From Kouleothrix aurantiaca (GTDB lineage Bacteria; Chloroflexota; Chloroflexia; Chloroflexales; Roseiflexaceae): a stretch of 9,116 bases of DNA. The notes below the pieces were generated by a model that saw nothing but the letters and a program-made list of their open reading frames with translations, ran no database searches and was not told the DNA's origin. Location: contig LJCR01000054.1 in NCBI GenBank assembly GCA_001399705.1, forward strand, positions 1 through 9,116. Direction: 5' to 3'. Below are positions 1 through 6,559 of the stretch, piece after piece (within the stretch, counting starts at the first letter, position 1; every line of letters starts with the position of its first letter). A program made the position numbers and the translations under genes.

Positions 1-757
1 CAATAAAAACAATGTTTTCGGGGAAGTAGGGGTTGATCACGATGCCCAGCGCGATTCCGGCCAGCGGGTAGGCCAATGCCCGCCATTCCAGCCGCCGCTC
101 GGTGGCAAACGTTGCAACTACCGCAATGCTCGCCAGCAGGATCAGCAGCGGGAAGGCGTTGTACAGCCAGACATACACGAAGCCGAGCGGCAGCAACAGG
201 GCGTAGCGCCGCCGCAAGAGCCAGTGCAGCGCCAGCACCAGCAGCAGCAGCGAGGCCGCCTGCGCGCGGGGCATGCTCATGCGGTACAGGAATGCGTCGG
301 AGATCGCGCATGTGCCGATCGCCCACAGCGCCGCGCCCGGCACCCCCTGCGCGGCCAGCAGCCACCAGATCGCCAGCCCGGCCAGCGCGGGCATTATAAT
401 ACTGGCCAGCTTTGCGCCCGCAAGCATCTGCTCGGGTGTTCGGTCGCCCACAAACAGCGCCAGGTAGGCGTGGAACAGCATGTGGTGATCATAGAATGCG
501 CCGGGTTTGAGGATGGTGAGCGGCAGCCACGGAAATTCTACCCGCAGGCCCTCGCTGCGCATCAGCGCGGCCATGCGCATGTGGTAGTAGCCGTCGTTGT
601 CGGCCAGGTGGGGCGTGCCAAATTGCACAAACGCAAAGCACGCCAGCAGAATGCAGAGCACGGTTGCGGCAACGGCGGCGCGGCGCGCAACTGCAGCTTC
701 TTGCCACCACCCACCCGGGCGGGCGCGCCTCTGCTCCGTGGCGGGGGAGACTTGCAT
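1..757 (-). CDS. Putative GT-C type membrane glycosyltransferase (STT3/PMT-like), N-terminal part
   Basis: Seen: the frame opens at ATG 757 and stays open for 252 codons to the window edge, so the C-terminal part is missing. GGAG at 768-771 lies 10 nt upstream of the ATG. The protein has a basic, cytoplasmic-looking N-terminus (residues 1-26) and a membrane segment at about 27-47. A loop follows with DNDGYYHMR at 53-61 and DHH at 90-92, then several more hydrophobic segments (about 112-135, 165-185, 190-215, 230-245), and INPYFPEN near the visible end. Known: GT-C enzymes such as STT3/PglB carry an acidic DxD-type motif in the first extracytoplasmic loop, which binds metal and the lipid-phosphate sugar donor. 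Inferred: it transfers a sugar from a polyprenyl-phosphate carrier to an envelope or secreted acceptor. The second STT3 acidic motif and WWD lie outside the window or are absent, so it may instead be a PMT/ArnT-like or uncharacterised GT-C protein. Confidence 0.7.
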   Translation of the reverse strand, partial: MQVSPATEQRRARPGGWWQEAAVARRAAVAATVLCILLACFAFVQFGTPHLADNDGYYHMRMAALMRSEGLRVEFPWLPLTILKPGAFYDHHMLFHAYLALFVGDRTPEQMLAGAKLASIIMPALAGLAIWWLLAAQGVPGAALWAIGTCAISDAFLYRMSMPRAQAASLLLLVLALHWLLRRRYALLLPLGFVYVWLYNAFPLLILLASIAVVATFATERRLEWRALAYPLAGIALGIVINPYFPENIVFI

Positions 758-1088
758 GAGTATGTTTCTCCATTAGGTTTTCAGGTTGGAATGTTCCAGG
801 TTTGAAAGTTCCAGGTTACAGCCGACTGTCGAAAGGTTGACCAAAGAGGCACAGAGGCACGGAGAACAAGAATGCACGATTGAGAATGTATGCTTCAGGG
901 CAGGATAGATCGTGCCCAAACTGGCGAACAACCGCCGAAGTATTCACCGCAAAGAGCACAAAGGACGCAGAGGCATGCAGGTTGCACGTTTCCAGGTTCG
1001 CCCACGCATACTGCCAACTGCCGAAGTATTCACCACAGATGTCCATGCGGCTGCGCCGCACCCTGATGGATGAAAATAGAACGCGAAC

Positions 1089-1116
1089 GGTTCTTGGTTC
1101 TTAGTTCTCGGTTCTA
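1089..1116. repeat. Tandem heptamer repeat GGTTCTT x4 (degenerate)
   Basis: Four consecutive heptamers read GGTTCTT, GGTTCTT, AGTTCTC, GGTTCTA. A related run GGTTCTC, GGTTCCT, GGTTCTT is at 1217-1237. The strict 7-bp period resembles the short tandemly repeated heptamers (STRR) known from cyanobacterial intergenic DNA; that is an analogy only. Confidence 0.8.
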
Positions 1117-1182
1117 TTTTCGTGTTAGAGAGCGCAAAGGACTCAGATGGTTTCACGGTTGCTGGTTGCTGGCTTGTAGGCC

Positions 1183-1211
1183 CAATCCCAAAACCCCAGA
1201 CCCTAAACCCT
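1183..1211. repeat. Dispersed direct repeat, copy 1 (29 bp)
   Basis: This block begins CAATCCCAAAACCCC. It matches 7431-7459 in the same orientation at 28 of 29 positions; the one difference is A1206 against G7454. Both copies lie inside gene-free repeat clusters about 6.2 kb apart, so they are a possible substrate for homologous recombination. Confidence 0.85.
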
Positions 1212-1242
1212 TGTGTGGTTCTCGGTTCCTGGTTCTTCTCGC

Positions 1243-1266
1243 CCTTCGTGTCTTCGTGCCTTCGTG
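1243..1266. repeat. Tandem octamer repeat CCTTCGTG x3
   Basis: Three consecutive octamers read CCTTCGTG, TCTTCGTG, CCTTCGTG. Read on the other strand, this is a degenerate relative of the accacagaggcacagagg-type word at 840-864 (18 of 25 positions agree). The two words form a loose inverted pair enclosing most of the spacer. Confidence 0.7.
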
Positions 1267-1368
1267 GTTACGGTTCTTGGTGTCTTGGTGGTCCGGGCAT
1301 ATAGTAATACGCCCTTCGTTGGTCCTGCGGCCTCAACATTCAAACCTGCAACCTGCTAACTCGCTCAA

Positions 1369-2148
1369 TCACCCTGCCGCCAGCGGCACAAACACCTGCC
1401 CCGGCGGCGTGTAGCGCAGCGCGCTCACCACAATCTCCACCTCTTTGCCGTCGGTGGGCGCGTGGCCGCCAAACAGCCACAGGTTCAGGTGCAGCGGCAC
1501 CGGGCGCTGCGGGATGTCCTGCGCGAAGGTGCTGGGGCGGAAGTCCCAGCGTGCAAACTCGTTCGCGTCAGTGTCGGTATGGCCGTGCAGGCTCTGGAAA
1601 ACGATAGCGTCGTGCGACCAGTGGAAGCGCTGGGTGGTGTAGGTGCCATTCAATGCGAGCTCGAAGGTGTGCGAGCTGTTCCTGCGCCCAAGCTCGGCCG
1701 GCCAGACGGTGTAGTTGCCATTCGGGTTGGCGGGCGCACCCCAGCGCGCAAACTCAATATCGATCTCGTTGGTCGTGTCCGGCCCCACGTCGTCGGGCGG
1801 GTAGGTGAACAGCCCCAGCACCACGTTCGGGTCGAGCTTGTCGATCGCTCCGTCGAGCTGGAACTGGTAGGTGCCAAAGCCGAAGCGCTCGGTGGTTTCG
1901 AGCTCGGCGCAGGTCCACGCGCCATTCGCGTGCGCGATCTTCAGGTGCAGCGCGCCGCTGCCATCGACCCAGACGTTGCTGGCGTCCCAGGTGTTCGGCC
2001 CAGGCCCGCCGCTGCCCGCGCGCACCCGCCATGTGTAGCCCGCAAACTGCACGGTTGCAGCCGGCGCAGCGCCACGCGCGGCCGGCGCGCAGCACGCCAG
2101 CGCGAGCAGAAAGATTGCGAAGAGTGGGCGCACCGCTGTATGTTTCAA
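1369..2148 (-). CDS. Secreted GH16-type glycoside hydrolase (beta-glucanase/lectin fold)
   Basis: 259 residues, the normal size for a single-domain GH16 enzyme. Seen: an N-terminal signal sequence (hydrophobic 9-20, Ala-rich cleavage region about 24-28), then a beta-rich domain. ETTERFGFGTYQFQ (84-97) is the conserved strand before the active site. NEIDIEF at 127-133 matches the GH16 catalytic ExDxE motif, with E128 as expected nucleophile, D130 as assisting residue and E132 as acid/base. The C-terminal strands include LHLNLWLFGG. Known: this fold cleaves beta-1,3, beta-1,4 or related glucans and galactans outside the cytoplasm. The substrate cannot be read from the sequence. The start is uncertain. 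TTG 2148 is the first usable codon after the in-frame stop at 2155-2157; GTG 2133 would also leave a good signal peptide; neither has a strong Shine-Dalgarno. A Cys pair at 19-20 makes a lipoprotein conceivable, but the lipobox is poor. Confidence 0.85.
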   Translation of the reverse strand: MKHTAVRPLFAIFLLALACCAPAARGAAPAATVQFAGYTWRVRAGSGGPGPNTWDASNVWVDGSGALHLKIAHANGAWTCAELETTERFGFGTYQFQLDGAIDKLDPNVVLGLFTYPPDDVGPDTTNEIDIEFARWGAPANPNGNYTVWPAELGRRNSSHTFELALNGTYTTQRFHWSHDAIVFQSLHGHTDTDANEFARWDFRPSTFAQDIPQRPVPLHLNLWLFGGHAPTDGKEVEIVVSALRYTPPGQVFVPLAAG

Positions 2149-2153
2149 TGAAA
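2143..2153. repeat. 11-bp palindrome over the GH16 start codon
   Basis: TTTCA-A-TGAAA is a perfect inverted repeat centred on base 2148, the first base of the proposed TTG start. It coincides with the change from GC-rich to AT-richer DNA. It is short enough to be chance. Confidence 0.4.
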
Positions 2154-2262
2154 ATTATTCCCACTGATCAGGCGATGGATAGTGTATTGGTTTTGCACTA
2201 GGTATGCGATGAAACCCTGTGCATTGTGGCGTAGCCAGACCCAGCACTCACTTTCACCAGCA

Positions 2263-2475
2263 TCATACTGCTTCCCAATCAGCCTCTGCAATTGGCTCGG
2301 TGGGGTCGATATATGTAACTGGTAGACCACGCAAAGGGTAGTTTGGCTTAACACGCTCTGGCGACGATTGAACAATAATGATCACTTCGACTTTCTCGCC
2401 AGCTTGAAGCGGCAGATCGCGCAAGGTAAGCGTGCCATTATGGAGGATGATTGTTTCATGGCGATAGGCTTGCAT
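2263..2475 (-). CDS. Small antitoxin-like protein (no partner toxin seen)
   Basis: 70 residues from ATG 2475, with an AGGA Shine-Dalgarno about 8 nt upstream. It lies 25 bp downstream of the restriction-modification gene on the same strand, so the two are probably co-transcribed. The N-terminal half (about 5-36) alternates short strands and turns: ETIILHNGTLTLRDLPL, then AGEKVEVIIIV. The C-terminal half has YPLRGLPVTYIDPTEPIAE and ends DWEAV. I recall this layout, a beta-strand AbrB/DUF104/DUF2281-like start followed by YPLRG and DPxEPVAxxDWE, from small Chloroflexota and cyanobacterial proteins often found beside PIN-domain or other toxins. That is memory of the family, not a search result. 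No toxin frame follows: an overlapping ATGATG at the stop opens only 22 codons. Alternatives are a small regulator of the upstream enzyme or an orphan antitoxin. Confidence 0.65.
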   Translation of the reverse strand: MQAYRHETIILHNGTLTLRDLPLQAGEKVEVIIIVQSSPERVKPNYPLRGLPVTYIDPTEPIAEADWEAV

Positions 2476-2500
2476 ATATGATTCCTAAAAGTTCGTACAA

Positions 2501-5500
2501 TCACTCATCGTCAAAGGACTCATCCATGTCGATGCCTGCCGCTGCAAACAGCGGTAGGTCGCTATTTACACCAGAGCCTTGCCGTTCAGCGTCACTGGGC
2601 ATAGGCAATTCACTAGCTGTAAAAAGTGTGGATGCAAGCACTTCTTGTAACAATGCCGTTGCATCAGGCAGCGCATCAAGCGATGCTTCAAGCATCCACA
2701 AGAGTTCAAGCAATTCATCATCGAATTGCCAACCATTTGGTCGTAAATCATCCAGAGGCGATGATTTTTTGCCGGTGCGTACAAGCATTCGATAACCAAG
2801 CCATGAGTCAACAATCTTCAAGCCCGAAACACTGAAATTCCAGATATCAGGCCGCACATGCGAAAACACTCCATCACCAACTTTTAGCTCCTGTGTTGCG
2901 GGGCTATATGTGAAGTGTTTTGGATACCGGGCCACGTCAGTAGGTGTTCCGATAGCAATGCGTGCGCTGCCAGCAGGAAGCTTGCCGGGCTTTTTTCCTG
3001 CTGGTACAAAGCGTTCGCCAAACGTATGCAACCAGATTAAACGTTTCCCGAGAACCACACCACGTTTGAATAGTGCAATATCCTTCGTAATCGGTACTCG
3101 GGGGCCAGGAATGGTCAGTTCATCCCAATAACGTTGAACATAATCCGGCGCCGAGAGCAAAGCATAGCAATATGCAAACAAGTCTTCAGCGGCAACTGCT
3201 TGGCCATACTCTGCCGTTAATGCATCAAGCAGATTACCGGTAATATTCGCCTGCGCTCCGTTTTTATCGCGCCAGAGTGGGATAACATCTTTTGCTCCGC
3301 GATTACAGAAATAGTCAAGATCAGGAATAAGTGCAGTTGCAACTACCGAAGACCCTTCCCCTAATACTTTTGTCAACAGACTTGTCATATAAATCTGGCG
3401 ATTACTATGTGCACGCTGTAAATCAGGGCGTGGTCGATCGCATAAGCGAGTATCAGGCAACACCCATTGCCGATCAAAGCTTCGGAACGCATATTGCCAA
3501 GGTTCTAAAGGTACAGTTCCCGCCTTTATTGCCGCAATTGGCGGTAGAGTTACCGTGTTGTCATCGATGGCTGGTTCAGGCTTATTAATTGTACGTGCAT
3601 CGGTCTGCCGCATCGCTGGGCCGCGTTTATTTGATGGGATAGTTAATAATTGCTGCCAGCGACGTTTTAGTAACTCACGGGTCTCGCCGATCGGCCAGGT
3701 GCGCTTAAATTGCATACCATTCGTTTGCCAGGGAAACAGATCAGTTAACAGCGGCCAACTCCAATACGGTGTATCACCTGCTGGCAAGAGTGGTTGCATC
3801 CAACCTTCAAAGCATGGTCGCCAGGGTAAGTCAGCAAACTTTCCAATACCTGCTAATGCCGCTAACTTTTCTTCCCTAGTTCCCGAGATACGAGTGTAAT
3901 GCACCGTAGCGGGCGTAGACGTTTGAGCCGTGTTGTAACGTACACCAATCGCAATCGCTACTGGCGTTCTAATAGCAAACACATTCTCAGTTTTACGCGC
4001 CCCCAGGGTATCGCCCTCTAAATCGATGATCCACAGCTCGTCAAATGTTTCACGCATAACTTTACGCATACCAGCAAAGCCAGGGCCACGCAGGTACGAC
4101 GATGCGGTGATAAAGCTAACAATGCCATAGCCAGGTGATTGTTCAAATACCTTCCACAGCGCCCAGCGCCAGAAGTAAACATAGTCGTTGTACAAGTTCT
4201 TTGCATGCACACCAAGTTTGGCGGCTTCTAATGGGTCGGTAAAATCATCAAGAATTGGCCGCGTGCGTCCACCAGGCTTCTCCTCGCCAAAGCGTACCCA
4301 ACCACCTTTAAGCTTCACTTTGCCACGTTCAGTTTCGTCAATAGTTTGTCGATCGTAGGGTGGGTTACCAATGCACACTAGCACTGGCGCAGATTGCTTG
4401 ATTTTATTGGCCCGCTTCTGCTCTTCGGCCAACTGCTTGTACTGCATCGGTAAATAACCAGGCGGTACGGCATTTGGCGCATCAAGCGTATCGTTAAGGT
4501 AGATATGAGGGCCATCCGCAGGCAGTGGTGCATGTTCGGCCAGAATTGCCTGGCTTAAGCGCAAGTGAGCCACAGCATATGGGCCAATTAATAGCTCAAA
4601 TGCATGAATATTCTGTGCTGCTGTTGTGGCTGCCTGCACTCGCGCGCCGCGTCCCTTCACACGTTCGACTTGGTCCAGTCCATGGCGTATCGCCGCCAAA
4701 ATATAGGTGCCCGTACCAGTCGCTGGATCGAGTGTTACAACGTTTTTGTCTACAAACGAATAGTCTGCATCAAAATGCTCGCTCAGTAATTCTGCCACAA
4801 GGCGCACCTGGCACTGCACAACTTCTACTGGCGTGTAATACACACCTCGATCTTTGCGCATTTTAGGATCATACGCTTCCAGAAAATCCTCATAGAAATA
4901 AATCCACGGATCTTCGCCCTTATTGACAAACAGCGATATATCCACCGCGCCAATAATACGCTCTAGCAGGTCGGCTGCTACTTGTATTTCCTGGCGGGCT
5001 GTGTCGTCTCCTAAACGCTTGAGAACATCGGCCAATAAGCGATGTTCGCCTTGAATACTTTTTGAAGCCTGATATATCGAGAGATCGTCAGAACCCGAGA
5101 GTCGGGCCAGTAGCAAGGCATAGGTTAGTGTCTGTGCATAAGCATCGGCAAACTGGCTGGCATCTGCATTGGGAAAGAAAAAGCGCCGCCAATCATCGGC
5201 CAGGCTATGAAGATTGGAACTTGGATTTTCCAGTGCGGCAGCAACATCGTCGCGCAATAACCGGCAAATAGGGGCCAGCATTTGCGCCAGGCCTTTAGGG
5301 TTACTCGGCGTAATCGGCTGCCAGGCAAAGAAAGATTGTAATAGTCGCAGTAACTTGGTGGCATCTTCTTGTGAACAGGCATTCGCGCCATCGTGTGTCA
5401 CGTTGCCAGATAAACGAACACTTTCCCCAGTCTCTACACCAGTGCGAAATAGTGTCCATTCATTGCCATCTGTATAAATCAGATTTGGTAAATTCTTGAA

Positions 5501-5824
5501 TTTATCCCATTGCTTCTTATTCTCACCCTTAAAATTCTGCGGTCGTGCGCCTTTGCCGGGCGCTTTTAGCTCAATATATCCTGTCAGCAAGCCTTGCTGT
5601 GTTACGCCCATGTCTGGGCGGCCACCCAGATTGCTCACCTGCACCTCAGTGAAAACGTTGATCTGCGGTAGAGTAAGCGCAGTGCTAGCTTCTTTGACTA
5701 ATGTTTCAACTGTACCTTTGAGTTGATCTTCTGGCTGGAAGGCTACAGTCGTTTGAGTAAAACGGCTCGTCAAATCGGCTGCAAATGCCCGCAGAGCAGA
5801 GAAAAAACCAGATTGATTAGTCAT
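2501..5824 (-). CDS. Single-polypeptide restriction-modification enzyme (nuclease + N6-adenine methylase, Type ISP-related / IIG-like)
   Basis: 1107 residues, uninterrupted. Seen in order: (1) an N-terminal PD-(D/E)xK nuclease, with GRPDMGV giving P70-D71 and YIELK giving E85 and K87, followed by the KKQWDKFKNLPNLIYTDG segment (103-120). (2) A helical coupler (about 150-320). (3) An adenine methylase core with motif X-like GVYYTP (327-332), motif I DPATGTGTY (366-374) and motif IV NPPY (487-490). (4) A probable target-recognition part (about 560-800). (5) A C-terminal region (about 830-1065) with PDLDYFCNRGAKDVIPLW and DLFAYCYALLSAPDY, matching the Type ISP C-terminal family. Known: such enzymes methylate adenine at an asymmetric site and cut unmodified DNA. 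Type ISP proteins also carry a helicase, but no Walker A or DEAD-type motif is visible here, so the domain order is that of a Type IIG enzyme. The ATG at 5824 has only a weak Shine-Dalgarno. The gene is AT-richer than its neighbours. Its specificity cannot be deduced. Confidence 0.9.
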   Translation of the reverse strand: MTNQSGFFSALRAFAADLTSRFTQTTVAFQPEDQLKGTVETLVKEASTALTLPQINVFTEVQVSNLGGRPDMGVTQQGLLTGYIELKAPGKGARPQNFKGENKKQWDKFKNLPNLIYTDGNEWTLFRTGVETGESVRLSGNVTHDGANACSQEDATKLLRLLQSFFAWQPITPSNPKGLAQMLAPICRLLRDDVAAALENPSSNLHSLADDWRRFFFPNADASQFADAYAQTLTYALLLARLSGSDDLSIYQASKSIQGEHRLLADVLKRLGDDTARQEIQVAADLLERIIGAVDISLFVNKGEDPWIYFYEDFLEAYDPKMRKDRGVYYTPVEVVQCQVRLVAELLSEHFDADYSFVDKNVVTLDPATGTGTYILAAIRHGLDQVERVKGRGARVQAATTAAQNIHAFELLIGPYAVAHLRLSQAILAEHAPLPADGPHIYLNDTLDAPNAVPPGYLPMQYKQLAEEQKRANKIKQSAPVLVCIGNPPYDRQTIDETERGKVKLKGGWVRFGEEKPGGRTRPILDDFTDPLEAAKLGVHAKNLYNDYVYFWRWALWKVFEQSPGYGIVSFITASSYLRGPGFAGMRKVMRETFDELWIIDLEGDTLGARKTENVFAIRTPVAIAIGVRYNTAQTSTPATVHYTRISGTREEKLAALAGIGKFADLPWRPCFEGWMQPLLPAGDTPYWSWPLLTDLFPWQTNGMQFKRTWPIGETRELLKRRWQQLLTIPSNKRGPAMRQTDARTINKPEPAIDDNTVTLPPIAAIKAGTVPLEPWQYAFRSFDRQWVLPDTRLCDRPRPDLQRAHSNRQIYMTSLLTKVLGEGSSVVATALIPDLDYFCNRGAKDVIPLWRDKNGAQANITGNLLDALTAEYGQAVAAEDLFAYCYALLSAPDYVQRYWDELTIPGPRVPITKDIALFKRGVVLGKRLIWLHTFGERFVPAGKKPGKLPAGSARIAIGTPTDVARYPKHFTYSPATQELKVGDGVFSHVRPDIWNFSVSGLKIVDSWLGYRMLVRTGKKSSPLDDLRPNGWQFDDELLELLWMLEASLDALPDATALLQEVLASTLFTASELPMPSDAERQGSGVNSDLPLFAAAGIDMDESFDDE

Positions 5825-5832
5825 ATCTACTC

Positions 5833-5841
5833 ACTATAACA
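5833..5841 (-). promoter_or_regulatory. Possible extended -10 element close to the RM start
   Basis: On the minus strand this reads TGTTATAGT, a TGn-TATAAT-like extended -10. It ends 8 nt before ATG 5824, so transcription from it would be nearly leaderless. That fits the lack of a good Shine-Dalgarno but is speculative. No matching -35 lies 17 bp upstream. Confidence 0.3.
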
Positions 5842-5853
5842 AAACACTAATGA

Positions 5854-6117
5854 CGGAGGCTGCAGTGTACAGGATGTCGGTCACAGAAAATTGGGGAACG
5901 CAGGCAGGAAGAACCTTATGCTATTGAGATAATTGAGAAGTATGCTAATCCTAGCACGGGCGGCGCTGGCGTGTCAATAATTGAGCGCCTCATAGTACTT
6001 TCGTCCCGCCCAACAATCCCTTTTCAATCCTTCATTCCTATGCCCCAAACCATACCCCTGCGCTATTGTGTGCAGCAGGCCAGTACGATACATTGTAGTC
6101 GGTTGTGTTGCCCTGGT
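5854..6117 (+). pseudogene. Open frame without start, possible coding remnant
   Basis: Between in-frame stops TGA 5851 and TGA 6118, 88 codons are open on the plus strand. No good start or ribosome site is seen. The first part reads protein-like: RLQCTGC, with a CxxC, then QEEPYAIEIIEKYANPSTG. The rest is low-quality. A zinc-ribbon-type N-terminus of a decayed transposase is one possible source, but I do not recognise it, and an open frame of this size may be chance. Confidence 0.2.
5948..5977 (-). promoter_or_regulatory. Candidate sigma-70-type promoter for the RM operon
   Basis: On the minus strand TTGACA (5972-5977), a perfect -35, is followed after 18 bp by TAGGAT (5948-5953), four of six matches to TATAAT. 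It lies about 120 bp upstream of the RM start and would leave a leader of roughly that length. Alternative: the nearer extended -10 at 5833-5841. Confidence 0.35.
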
Positions 6118-6189
6118 TGAAACGAGCCCGCGCCCGGCCGGCGCTGGCGCAAGGGCACACAAAAGGGCAGCGCAGCAGGTACTCACCGT

Positions 6190-6418
6190 TTGGGGAACCC
6201 TCCCCAATACCCGATCAGCTGCGATCCATGCGCTGGGGAAACATCCCCAATGGTCGATCAGCTGCCCGCACGCACTGGGGAAGCACAAAAAATGCCCGCG
6301 CAGCTGCGAACCATGCGCTGGGGAAACATCCCCAATGGTCGATCAGCTGCTCGCACGCACGGGGGAAGCAAAGAAAATGCCCGCGCGCCCGGCGAGCAAC
6401 GTTTTGCAGATGGGGGAA
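6190..6418. repeat. 85-bp tandem duplication with nested 42/43-bp half-period and hairpins
   Basis: GGGGAA recurs at 6192, 6235, 6277, 6320, 6362 and 6413, giving steps of 43, 42, 43, 42 and 51. Bases 6216-6300 and 6301-6385 are two full 85-bp copies with five differences. Three alternate half-units form perfect tetraloop hairpins: TTGGGGA-ACCC-TCCCCAA (6190-6207), TGGGGA-AACA-TCCCCA (6234-6249), and the same hairpin at 6319-6334. Every full copy contains CAGCTG sites. Since 85 is not a multiple of three, the copies translate differently in any frame, so this is most likely non-coding. It ends about 140 bp before the ATG at 6560 and could belong to that gene's leader. Confidence 0.85.
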
Positions 6419-6546
6419 CAAGCCTATGACCATCAGCGGTCGCGGCAGGCACGCTGGGCGCGCAGCCGTGTACCAGCAAAACCACAGCATCTGCCCAGCC
6501 CGAACCGCCACTCAGGCGGGCCTCACCATTCAAGCGAGCATCGCAC

Positions 6547-6553
6547 AAGGAGA
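6547..6553 (+). promoter_or_regulatory. Ribosome binding site deciding the 6560 start
   Basis: AAGGAGA ends 6 nt before ATG 6560. This strong site fixes the start there, rather than at ATG 6068, which opens the same frame much further upstream. Confidence 0.85.
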
Positions 6554-6559
6554 ACAACC

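Larger units (their letters stand above)
758..1368. repeat. Gene-free repeat cluster with short-period degenerate repeats
   Basis: This 611-bp spacer holds no convincing gene; its short open frames lack ribosome sites and are made of repeat DNA. It contains caggtt/gtttgaa-type words (782-826) and an octamer pair AGAGGCAC (845-860). The word CCGAAGTATTCACC occurs twice (935-948, 1021-1034). Heptamers of the GGTTCTT type are in tandem at 1089-1116 and 1217-1237. A 29-bp block at 1183-1211 recurs at 7431-7459, an octamer run CCTTCGTG occurs at 1243-1266, and 1339-1355 is an inverted copy of 7350-7366. Such words are dispersed in many environmental bacterial genomes; their function is unknown. 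Confidence 0.8.
2149..6070. other. AT-richer segment, candidate acquired island
   Basis: Composition changes at the 5' end of the GH16 gene and returns to high GC around 6100. Hand counts of single 60-base lines give 22/60 GC at 3361-3420 and 29/60 at 4921-4980, against 44/60 at 6661-6720. The segment holds the restriction-modification gene and its small downstream neighbour. No integrase, tRNA end or flanking direct repeat was found, so the limits are approximate and acquisition is inferred from composition and gene content. Confidence 0.55.
5825..6559. other. Long intergenic region with 85-bp tandem array
   Basis: This 735-bp region between divergent genes holds the candidate promoters of the restriction-modification gene (5833-5977), a possible decayed coding fragment (5854-6117), the 85-bp tandem array (6190-6418) and a small hairpin CCGCC/GGCGG at 6505-6519. 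It ends in the ribosome site of the 6560 gene. The plus-strand frame that reaches back from 6560 to 6068 is open but not convincing as coding. It crosses the array in a different frame in each repeat copy. Confidence 0.7.

Noticed and set aside
489..773. 94-codon minus-strand frame starting at ATG 773
   Set aside because: It overlaps the membrane protein in another frame and is Arg/Cys/His-rich without hydrophobic pattern; the frame from 757 has transmembrane segments and the STT3-like motif.
224..805. 193-codon plus-strand frame
   Set aside because: It is antisense to the membrane protein frame, Gln/Arg-rich, with no ribosome site or domain.
1462..2151. 229-codon frame on the plus strand
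   Set aside because: It is antisense to the GH16 gene, an open frame caused by high GC; the opposite strand has clear family motifs.
2145..2375. 76-codon minus-strand frame as the missing toxin
   Set aside because: It overlaps most of the antitoxin-like gene in another frame and has no ribosome site or toxin motif.
6190..6418. CRISPR array
   Set aside because: The units repeat along their whole length, spacers are not unique, and no cas genes are nearby.
6068..6559. N-terminal extension of the 6560 gene from ATG 6068 (380 residues in total)
   Set aside because: The extension crosses the 85-bp array, whose copies fall in different frames. It has no ribosome site at 6068, while 6560 has a strong AAGGAGA.
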